DNA from: Streptomyces bluensis
Lineage (GTDB): Bacteria > Actinomycetota > Actinomycetes > Streptomycetales > Streptomycetaceae
Length of the DNA: 64,000 nt
Assembly: GCF_014650715.1 (NCBI RefSeq)
Contig: NZ_BMVM01000008.1
Span: forward strand, 302,291-366,290
Direction of reading: 5' to 3'
Shown here in pieces: positions 57,815-64,000 of this stretch (position 1 is its first letter; every line of letters begins with the position of its first letter). Both the position numbers and the translations under genes were made by a program. The notes below the pieces were generated by a model. That model worked only from the letters and a program-made list of their open reading frames with translations, was not told where the DNA came from and did not search any database.

Positions 57815-58876
57815 TCAGTTGGCGCTGTGCGTCGGGGAGTGACCACCGCCCCGGGCGGGAGTCGCGGCAATCCGGTCGACGGCCCTCGAAAGGGCCTCCG
57901 GCGGCAGCAGCCCGGGACCGCGGCTGCGAGCGAAGTCCGTGAACGTCTCCGCCGTCGTGTACTTGGGTTTGTACCCCAGCGTCTCGCGCATCTGGGCCGT
58001 CGACACGACCCGCCCGTGGGTCAGCAGCCGAAGCTGCTCCGGCGAGAAGTCCGTCACACCCAGGGTACGCACCATGGAGCCCACCCAGCTGAGCGCGGGC
58101 ATCAGCAGCGGCACCGTGGGCCGCCCGAGCCTCCGCGCGCACTGCGACAGCAGCAGCACCCCGTCGCCGGCGACATTGAACGTGCCGCTGTTGAGCGTGC
58201 CGCTCGCCGGCTCGTGCGAGGCGATCCGCAACACCTCGATCACGTCGTCCTCGTGCACGAACTGCAACCGCGGGTCGTAGCCGAGCACCGTCGGCAGCAC
58301 CGGCAGCGAGAAGTACGAGGCGAGCGGCGAGTCGGCGCACGGCCCCAGGATGTTCGCGAACCGCAGCACGCACACGGCCACATCGGGCCGCCGCCGCGCG
58401 AACCCGCGCACATACCCCTCGACCTCGACCGTGTCCTTCGCGAAGCCGCCGCTCGGCAGCGACTTGGGCGGCATCGTCTCCGTGAACACGGCCGGATCCC
58501 GCGGCGCGGACCCGTACACGTTCGTACTGGACTTCACCACCAGCCGCTTGACCGCCGGGGACTTCTGACAGGCCCCGAGCAGTTGCATGGTGCCGATGAC
58601 GTTGGTCTCCTTGACCGTGGTCCGGCTGCCGCTGCCCAGCGGGGTGCCCGTGACGTCCATGTGCACCACGGTGTCCACGCCGTGCTCGGCCAGCACACGC
58701 CCTATCGTCGGCTGCCGGATGTCGGCCTGCACGAAGTCCGCGCCGCCGAGATGATGCTCGGGCCGCACCGCGTCCACCGCGACCACACGGTCGACCTCGG
58801 GGTCACGCTGGATCCGTCGTACGAACCGACCTCCCAGCTGACGGGCCACCCCGGTCACGAGCACGACCTTGCCCAA
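57815..58876 (-). CDS. NAD-dependent epimerase/dehydratase (extended SDR)
   Basis: 353 residues from TTG 58876, which has GGAAGG 8 nt upstream and gives MGKVVLVTGVARQLGGRF. Cofactor loop TGVARQLGGRF, and DVTGTPLGSGSR. The position of the catalytic Tyr is occupied in SSTNVYGSAPRD, but the usual YxxxK is not obvious (GGFAKDTVEVEGYVRG), so it may bind nucleotide sugar or lipid without classical catalysis. Upstream partner of the acyltransferase. Confidence 0.82.
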   Translation of the reverse strand: MGKVVLVTGVARQLGGRFVRRIQRDPEVDRVVAVDAVRPEHHLGGADFVQADIRQPTIGRVLAEHGVDTVVHMDVTGTPLGSGSRTTVKETNVIGTMQLLGACQKSPAVKRLVVKSSTNVYGSAPRDPAVFTETMPPKSLPSGGFAKDTVEVEGYVRGFARRRPDVAVCVLRFANILGPCADSPLASYFSLPVLPTVLGYDPRLQFVHEDDVIEVLRIASHEPASGTLNSGTFNVAGDGVLLLSQCARRLGRPTVPLLMPALSWVGSMVRTLGVTDFSPEQLRLLTHGRVVSTAQMRETLGYKPKYTTAETFTDFARSRGPGLLPPEALSRAVDRIAATPARGGGHSPTHSAN

Positions 58877-59034
58877 GATCAACGCCTTCCTTCCAGACGC
58901 CCGCACACACCTGTGTGGTGCTGCCCGTACTCTGCCGCGTTCCCCGTCTGTCCGGCCACGTTAGCGGGTCGACGTTGCGCTGTGATGACCGCCCGATGCA
59001 CGACGTGACGAGTTCCCGCTGTCGTACGAGCTGT

Positions 59035-59112
59035 AGCGCGCTCTGCGGCCCCTCCCCCCCCCGGACATGGCTGTGGCCCCCCACCGGCTGGTGGGGGGCC
59101 ACAGAGCGCGCT
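59035..59112. terminator. nested hairpin / terminator
   Basis: Inner stem TGTGGCCCCCCACC (59072-59085) with GGTGGGGGGCCACA (59090-59103), loop GGCT. Outer arms AGCGCGCTCT (59035-59044) and AGAGCGCGCT (59103-59112). It lies downstream of the 32-residue gene on the minus strand and would end its transcript. Confidence 0.75.
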
Positions 59113-59163
59113 GTCGCAGCGCTCGCACAGAGCCGTAAGGCGTAATACCCCGGAGGGTCCGCC

Positions 59164-59262
59164 CTACTTCTTGTTGCGACGCTGAACGCGGGTGCGCTTG
59201 AGCAGCTTGCGGTGCTTCTTCTTAGCCATCCGCTTGCGCCGCTTCTTGATAACAGAGCCCAC
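59164..59262 (-). CDS. 32-residue basic protein (AURKAIP1/COX24-like)
   Basis: GTG 59262 opens a 32-codon frame: MGSVIKKRRKRMAKKKHRKL, then LKRTRVQRRNKK. More than half the residues are Lys or Arg. I recognise it as the tiny conserved actinobacterial protein annotated as AURKAIP1/COX24 domain, probably ribosome-associated by likeness to mitochondrial mS38. It is easily missed because of its size. It has its own terminator downstream. Confidence 0.85.
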   Translation of the reverse strand: MGSVIKKRRKRMAKKKHRKLLKRTRVQRRNKK

Positions 59263-59427
59263 GACTACCCTCGCTCACTTCTCTTCACTCGGTGCTGAGG
59301 GCCATGGGCCCACACGACCTACGAGGGGCTAGCCTACCCGCCCGAGCGCTGAGCTCGTAATCGAGGGGGAGCCGAGGAGCCCCGGGAGTCCCTCGGGACC
59401 CCGTGACCCCTCAACACCCGTACGCCG

Positions 59428-59640
59428 TCAGGCTGTCTCCACCCCCACATAACTCTCGCGAAGGTACTCGTGGACCGCTTGCTCCGGCACCCGGAACGAC
59501 CTCCCCACCCGGATCGCCGGCAGATGACCACTGTGCACCAACCGGTACACGGTCATCTTCGACACTCGCATCACCGAGGCGACTTCCGCCACGGTCAGGA
59601 ACTGAACCTCGTTCAGAGGCCTCTCGCCAGCTGCAGCCAT
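59428..59640 (-). CDS. bdtA: excisionase-type HTH DNA-binding protein, BdtA-like
   Basis: 70 residues from ATG 59640: MAAAGERPLNEVQFLTVAEV. A single MerR/excisionase-like winged HTH (ASVMRVSKMTVYRLVHSGHL, PAIRVGRSFRVPEQAV). Sequence and position a few genes from bldN match what I recall of BdtA, a BldD target in S. coelicolor. A BldD-like motif lies about 60 bp upstream. Its own targets are unknown. Confidence 0.8.
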   Translation of the reverse strand: MAAAGERPLNEVQFLTVAEVASVMRVSKMTVYRLVHSGHLPAIRVGRSFRVPEQAVHEYLRESYVGVETA

Positions 59641-59699
59641 GACACACCTGAACCTTCCGCACTCGACGGCCACCGGCTTCCCCTTCCGGTGACTCTTCG

Positions 59700-59708
59700 T
59701 CGCTGCGT
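59700..59708. promoter_or_regulatory. candidate BldD box upstream of the bdtA-like gene
   Basis: TCGCTGCGT matches ACnCWGnGT at eight of nine positions (first base differs), about 60 bp before the start codon. Confidence 0.4.
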
Positions 59709-59769
59709 GCTCACTCCCCAATGTAGGGGCGGGTGATGCGAGTGGGGAAGAGGGGATGGCATCGGCGGC

Positions 59770-60585
59770 TTACTGTGACAGACACGCTCGATTGAGTACG
59801 TAGCGGGTAAGCGGTCGGTAGTAATCAGACCGCACAGCGTCATCAAGCGGAACGGCCACGGACACGCGCCCCTCCGCCTCCCCGACGAAGAGCGCGGGAT
59901 CGTCCGTATCCGCGAGCCCCATCACCTCGAACCCCAGCTGACCTGCCCCGCAGACCCAGCCATGGTCCCCGATGACGAGTTCCGGGAGCGGCCCCCCACG
60001 CTCAGCGGCAGCGGCCAGAACGGTACGAACCGGGAGCGGTGAATGCGTGTGCGCGCCAGTCTCACAACCGGAGCTCCGAGCGCCGGGGTCGCGTACCAAC
60101 GCGACTCCTCGTACGTAGTCGAGGTTGTGTGTGCGTAGACCGAACCGGGTCGTTATGTCGACACGTCTACCCTTCGCGGGGGTGAGGACCTCACACCCCG
60201 CCGCCGACAAGGCGTCTGCCAGGCCGCCGTAGAACCCGAGCAGCCGATGCGGATGTCCGGTCCCGAGAAGCACCGGCGCCCTGCGCCGCGCAGCCTCCGC
60301 GAGACGTTCCGCAAAGGCGTCCAGAGCCGCCAGCGTCAGCTCCGGATCGATCGCGTCCGGCCCGGAAGTGATCCTCGGATCCCTCGAAACCCCACACCTG
60401 TCCGCCATCAACGCGATCAGCTCCGGCTGCCCCCAACTCCCCACGGGATCCAGCCCCATCAACACCCGGGGATCCCGAGCCGCGAACAGCCGATACCTCC
60501 GCAGGCTCGACTCCCGCGTAGTGGCCACGACCCCCGCGAGTCCGGCAGCCAACAGATGGTCCCGCAGCGCTCCGGTGCTCAACAC
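59770..60585 (-). CDS. phosphatase family protein
   Basis: About 271 residues. The protein I recognise from Streptomyces as an annotated phosphatase starts near LSTGALRDHLLAAGLAG and ends DYYRPLTRYVLNRACLSQ. It contains GTGHPHRLLGFYGGLADAL and VIGDHGWVCGAGQLGFE. No HAD or classical phosphatase motif is obvious, so the catalytic type is unclear. Start uncertain: GTG 60585 or TTG 60582. A longer frame upstream is low complexity. Confidence 0.65.
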   Translation of the reverse strand: MLSTGALRDHLLAAGLAGVVATTRESSLRRYRLFAARDPRVLMGLDPVGSWGQPELIALMADRCGVSRDPRITSGPDAIDPELTLAALDAFAERLAEAARRRAPVLLGTGHPHRLLGFYGGLADALSAAGCEVLTPAKGRRVDITTRFGLRTHNLDYVRGVALVRDPGARSSGCETGAHTHSPLPVRTVLAAAAERGGPLPELVIGDHGWVCGAGQLGFEVMGLADTDDPALFVGEAEGRVSVAVPLDDAVRSDYYRPLTRYVLNRACLSQ

Positions 60586-60789
60586 GGGGGTGATGGTGGC
60601 GCATCGGACGGGAAGGGGCCCCGGGAACGGGGAAAGACCGCACGGTCGGCGTAACCGCTCAAGGACCAGGCCACCAGGCCGTGCCGCCAGGCCGCCCGGG
60701 CCACCGAGTCCACCGCGTCCGGGCGACCAGCCACGAAGTACGCCCCGCTCACAGCGCACCAGCCACGCACCCGCCGCCCACGCCCACCC

Positions 60790-61995
60790 CTACGGCAACA
60801 AGCCCCGCAACGGAAACACCGCCCGCCGCGTGGCCAACACGGCCTGATCCAGCCGATCCGCCGGGTCGTATCCCGCCTCCCAGCCGGCCCACTCCACCGG
60901 CCACCGCCCATCGGTCATCCGCGCGGGCGCCAGCTGCCGCGTACGCGCGAACACCGTCTGCCGCCACCCCTCAGGAATCATCGCCTCGGGCTCGATCGGC
61001 CGCCCCGCGGCGATGGCCACAAGATGCGTCCACGACCGCGGCACCACCTCGACCACGGCGTACCCGCCCCCACCCAGCGCGATCCACCGCCCGTCCGCGT
61101 ACTCGTGCGCCAGGTCGTGACAGGCGACCTGCACGGCCCGCTGAGCGTCCAACGAGACGGCGAGATGCGCCAACGGATCCTCGAAATGCGTATCGGCCCC
61201 GTGCTGTGTCACCAGCACCTGGGGCCGAAAGTCGTCGATCAGCTCGGGCACGACCGCGTGGAACGCCCGCAGCCACCCCGCGTCCCCGGTCCCCGCCGGG
61301 AGGGCCACGTTCACAGCCGACCCCTGCGCGCTCTCCGCCCCGGTCTCCTCCGGCCACCCGGTCTGCGGGAACAACGTCCGAGGATGCTCGTGCAACGAGA
61401 TCGTCAGCACCCGCGGATCCTCCCAGAACGCGGCCTGCACCCCGTCACCGTGATGCACGTCCACGTCGATGTACGCGACCCGCTCGGCGCCCAGCTCCAG
61501 CAACCGCGCGATCGCCAGCGCGGCGTCGTTGTAGATGCAGAACCCGGACGCCCCACCCGGCATCGCGTGGTGCAGCCCACCCGCGAAGTTCACCGCGTGC
61601 AGCGCGTCCCCCCGCCACACGGCCTCGGCGGCCCCCACGGACTGCCCCGCGATCAGCGCGGACACCTCGTGCATCCCGGGGAACGCGGGATCGTCCATGG
61701 TCCCCAGCCCGTACGACCCGTCGGCCGCCCCCGGATCCCCGGACGCTGCCTTGACCGCCTCCACATAGTCCTCGCGGTGCACGAGCCGCAACGTCGACTC
61801 CCCGGCGGGCTTGGCGGAAACCACCTCAAGCCCCTCGGCACCGACACCCGCACCGCCCCCGGGCCCCTTGTCGAGCCCGAAGGCACTCACCAAACCCCTG
61901 GTCAGCGCCAGCCGGACCGGATCCATCGGATGGTCCGGACCGAAGTCATAGCCCGTTACTGCCTCGTCCCACATCAGCTGTGCGCGGCCGCTCAT
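60790..61995 (-). CDS. acuC: AcuC-type histone deacetylase-family amidohydrolase
   Basis: 401 residues with the class I HDAC fold. Catalytic His pair in AGGLHHAMPGG, zinc ligands in DVDVHHGDG and TQHGADTHFED, active-site Tyr in GGGGYAVVEV. AcuC deacetylates and reactivates acetyl-CoA synthetase in Bacillus; that role is likely but not shown here. The ATG at 61995 overlaps the last about 50 nt of the MFS gene in another frame. Some loops read Ser/Gly-rich. Confidence 0.92.
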   Translation of the reverse strand: MSGRAQLMWDEAVTGYDFGPDHPMDPVRLALTRGLVSAFGLDKGPGGGAGVGAEGLEVVSAKPAGESTLRLVHREDYVEAVKAASGDPGAADGSYGLGTMDDPAFPGMHEVSALIAGQSVGAAEAVWRGDALHAVNFAGGLHHAMPGGASGFCIYNDAALAIARLLELGAERVAYIDVDVHHGDGVQAAFWEDPRVLTISLHEHPRTLFPQTGWPEETGAESAQGSAVNVALPAGTGDAGWLRAFHAVVPELIDDFRPQVLVTQHGADTHFEDPLAHLAVSLDAQRAVQVACHDLAHEYADGRWIALGGGGYAVVEVVPRSWTHLVAIAAGRPIEPEAMIPEGWRQTVFARTRQLAPARMTDGRWPVEWAGWEAGYDPADRLDQAVLATRRAVFPLRGLLP

Positions 61996-63175
61996 GCCCG
62001 CCACCGTATCGGGCCGGTTGAGGATCGAACGACCGAGCGTACACGAGGGTCACCAGCACCAACACCATCGGCACGAGCATCGCCCCCCGATAGCTCCAGG
62101 CATCCCCCAGCGCCCCCACCAACGGCGAACCGACCAGGAATCCGACGTAGTTGAAGATGTTCAGCCGCGCGACGGCCGCATCCGAAGCGCCCGGAAACAG
62201 CCTCCCGGCCGCCGCGAACGTCTGCGGCACGATCACACACAGCCCGAGTCCCAACAGCGTGAACCCGAGCATCCCGACCCACGCCCCCGGTGCCCCGGCC
62301 ACCACCGCGAACCCGAGCCCCGCCACCAGCGACCCCATCCGCACCACGGCCACCGCCCCGAACCGCCGCACCCCGAAGTCCCCGATGGCCCGCCCCAGCA
62401 GCGTCGTGACCATGTAGACGTTGTACGGAACGGTCGCCAGCTGCTCCGAGCTTCCCAGCACGTCCTGGAGGTACTTGGCGCTCCAGTTGGAAACGGTCGA
62501 GTCCCCGATATAAGCGAACGCCATCACGAGACAGAGCGGCAAAAGCACCCTGAAGACGACGGCCCCGCTCTCCCCCACAGCCTCGCCCTGCTCCTGCCCC
62601 TGCCCCTGCTCTGGTACGCCCGCGTCGACGTACCAGCGGCTCCCCACGAACGCGGCCGGCAGTAGCACCACCACGACCGGCAGATACGACACGACCAGCG
62701 CGAACTCCCAGTTGGCCCCCACCCAGGCGAGCGAGGCTCCCAGGATCCCGCCCAGGCTGTACGCGGCGTGGAAGCCGAGCATGATGCTCCGCCCGTACGA
62801 CCGCTGGAGGCTCACCCCGAGCATGTTCATGGACGCGTCCAGCGCCCCCACGGCGAGCCCGAAGGCGGCCAGCGCGACAGCGAGTTCCGCCATGTGCTCC
62901 CCGGCTCCCACGCCGAGAAGGGCGAGCAGCACGACGGGCTGGGACCACCGCAGCACCCGGCTGGGCGGCACCCGCTTCACGAGTTGCTCGGTGCACACGC
63001 TCCCGACACCGGCCAGAACCGGCACGGCGGCGAGAAAGGCCGGCAACAAGGCGTCGGAGACGCCGTACCGGTCCTGAATGGCCGGAATCCGCGTCACCAG
63101 CAGTGCGAAGGCGACGCCTTGGGCGAAGAAACCGAACGCCAACGAGGCCCGGCCACGCCGCAGCACATCTGTCAT
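61946..63175 (-). CDS. MFS transporter
   Basis: 409 residues with about 12 membrane helices. It starts MTDVLRRGRASLAFGFFAQG. A short Gln/Glu/Gly repeat (EQGQGQEQGEAVGES) sits in the central loop between helices 6 and 7. The tail (RPRTADVGRGSNGL) overlaps the acuC start by 50 nt. Substrate unknown; the layout resembles sugar-type FucP relatives as well as drug exporters. A palindrome lies just upstream of its start. Confidence 0.87.
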   Translation of the reverse strand: MTDVLRRGRASLAFGFFAQGVAFALLVTRIPAIQDRYGVSDALLPAFLAAVPVLAGVGSVCTEQLVKRVPPSRVLRWSQPVVLLALLGVGAGEHMAELAVALAAFGLAVGALDASMNMLGVSLQRSYGRSIMLGFHAAYSLGGILGASLAWVGANWEFALVVSYLPVVVVLLPAAFVGSRWYVDAGVPEQGQGQEQGEAVGESGAVVFRVLLPLCLVMAFAYIGDSTVSNWSAKYLQDVLGSSEQLATVPYNVYMVTTLLGRAIGDFGVRRFGAVAVVRMGSLVAGLGFAVVAGAPGAWVGMLGFTLLGLGLCVIVPQTFAAAGRLFPGASDAAVARLNIFNYVGFLVGSPLVGALGDAWSYRGAMLVPMVLVLVTLVYARSFDPQPARYGGGHERPRTADVGRGSNGL

Positions 63176-63199
63176 GGCGGCACAGCGTAGGGCCCTGAC

Positions 63200-63213
63200 C
63201 TACCCATGGGTAG
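63200..63213. promoter_or_regulatory. perfect palindrome CTACCCATGGGTAG upstream of the MFS gene
   Basis: A 14-bp perfect palindrome in the 59-bp gap between the HAD gene stop and the MFS start, 25 bp before the ATG. A TTGA-N7-TCAA inverted repeat lies beside it (about 63220-63234). Candidate operator. Confidence 0.45.
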
Positions 63214-63234
63214 AGGAAGTTGAATACTGCTCAA

Positions 63235-63891
63235 CTAAGCAGCCCGGTCAGTCAGCAGTGCGACCAACTCCCCCATGTCCGAGAAGTGCCCCCTGGCCCC
63301 AGGGAGCTTCTCCGCGGGCGTCATCGCCGTGAACCCGTACACGTCCATGCCGGCCGCCCGTGCCGCCAGCACTCCCAGAGGGCTGTCCTCGACGACCGCG
63401 CACCGGTCCGGAGCAACCCCCATCCGCTCGGCCGCGTACAGGAAGAGATCCGGGGCCGGCTTCCCCTTCCCCACGTCCTGCGCACTGAAGACGAGTCCGT
63501 CGCCGAACCACCGGTCGAGCCCGGTCTTCCGATGCCCCACCCGAATCCGCTCATGGCTCCCGGACGACGCCACACAGTACGGCACTCTGTCCGCGAGGAG
63601 TTTCTCCAGCACAGCGACAACACCGTCCACCGGCTCCAACTCCCGCTCGAACGCGGCGAATACCCGCCCGTGGAAGACATCGTCGAAATCCCCGGGCAAC
63701 AGCTCTCCCGTCCGCTCCAGGACGAGCTCATGCACCCTGTGCATGGCCGACCCCATGTAGTCCCGTATGGACTCCTCGTACGAGGTGGGGTGCCCCAACT
63801 CGGTGAGGTACGCGGCCAGGAGCCTGTTGGAGATCGGCTCACTGTCGACGAGGACACCGTCGTTGTCGAATATCACGAGGTCGTAGCGCAT
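63235..63891 (-). CDS. HAD-superfamily phosphatase (phosphoglycolate/beta-PGM-like)
   Basis: 218 residues. Motif I is FDNDGVLVDSEP (nucleophile Asp about residue 9), with an alpha-helical cap at about 17-85, motif II VASSGS, motif III Lys in GKGKPAPDLFL and motif IV VVEDSPLGV. Likely acts on a small sugar phosphate. It lies upstream of the MFS gene in the same direction, 59 bp away, and downstream of the rRNA operon terminator. Confidence 0.9.
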   Translation of the reverse strand: MRYDLVIFDNDGVLVDSEPISNRLLAAYLTELGHPTSYEESIRDYMGSAMHRVHELVLERTGELLPGDFDDVFHGRVFAAFERELEPVDGVVAVLEKLLADRVPYCVASSGSHERIRVGHRKTGLDRWFGDGLVFSAQDVGKGKPAPDLFLYAAERMGVAPDRCAVVEDSPLGVLAARAAGMDVYGFTAMTPAEKLPGARGHFSDMGELVALLTDRAA

Positions 63892-63911
63892 GGCTCGACC
63901 CTAAACGCAGA

Positions 63912-63941
63912 AATCCCCCGTACCGAATGGCACGGGGGATT
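63912..63941 (-). terminator. rRNA operon terminator
   Basis: AATCCCCCGT and ACGGGGGATT arms around a 10-nt loop, about 11 nt beyond the 3' end of the 5S gene. It stops ribosomal transcription before the HAD gene. Confidence 0.85.
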
Positions 63942-63952
63942 CCTCAATATTT

Positions 63953-64000
63953 GTTCGGCGGTGTCCTACTCTCCCACAGGGTCCCCCCTGCAGTACCATC
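63953..64000 (-). rRNA. rrf: 5S ribosomal RNA, 3' end only
   Basis: The last 48 bases read, on the minus strand, as the 3' part of actinobacterial 5S rRNA: GATGGTACTGCAGGGGGGAC, then CCTGTGGGAGAGTAGGACAC and CGCCGAAC. The gene continues past the window edge. It marks the end of an rrn operon. Confidence 0.92.

Overview
The window is a piece of a Streptomyces chromosome. Support for this: very high GC with third-position GC bias, frequent GTG and TTG starts, many ATGA start/stop overlaps, and a developmental/haem block (rex-hemACD, bldN, an rsbN-like gene, a bdtA-like gene) that I recognise from that genus. About 52 protein genes are supported, plus the 3' end of a 5S rRNA gene at the right edge. 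There are no tRNA genes, insertion sequences or CRISPR arrays that I can see.

Layout. 1-4.4 kb: a truncated UvrA paralogue on the minus strand, divergent from a regulator with two MerR helix-turn-helix domains, then a DUF1877 protein and a SRPBCC protein. 4.5-6.2 kb: an ECF sigma factor translationally coupled to a membrane partner. 6.2-10.8 kb: a System II cytochrome c biogenesis operon (thioredoxin-like lipoprotein, ccdA, resB, ccsB). 10.9-15.3 kb: a histidine phosphatase coupled to hemL, a conserved hypothetical gene behind a repeat-rich leader, and an HNH endonuclease that resembles the phosphorothioate-dependent restriction enzymes. 15.3-24 kb: an OmpR-type two-component system, a GT4 glycosyltransferase, a coupled LLM oxidoreductase/FMN reductase pair, an AraC-type regulator, an SDR with a coupled small membrane protein, and a YnfA protein. 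24-31.9 kb: RtcB, two DUF3558 lipoproteins, a DUF2637 membrane protein, an FG-GAP protein with a degenerate trypsin domain, and a small exported protein. 32.4-36.2 kb: a 1120-residue Tat-exported ALF-repeat/coiled-coil protein followed by a small membrane protein. 36.3-46.7 kb: lysS and argS (divergent), a DUF4253 protein, an APH-fold kinase, hemB, a methyltransferase, an XRE-cupin regulator and a divergent MFS exporter. 46.9-52.8 kb: the rex-hemA-hemC-hemD operon with a near-consensus Rex operator, and a glutaredoxin. 52.9-60.6 kb: a HAD phosphatase, bldN with an rsbN-like gene, an acyltransferase/epimerase operon, a 32-residue basic protein, a bdtA-like gene and a phosphatase. 60.8-64 kb: acuC, MFS, HAD and the end of a ribosomal RNA operon.

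How it fits together. Haem synthesis dominates: hemL, hemB, hemA, hemC and hemD are all here, together with the machinery that attaches haem to cytochromes c, and the redox sensor Rex sits at the head of hemACD. A developmental layer (BldN, an RsbN-like anti-sigma factor, a BdtA-like protein) lies beside it. Between the housekeeping blocks are accessory genes and many short repeats: a small palindromic element inside a reading frame, two copies of a dispersed element, 9-bp and 11-bp tandem arrays, and simple-sequence expansions inside proteins. The least explained locus is the ALF-repeat giant protein with its membrane partner.
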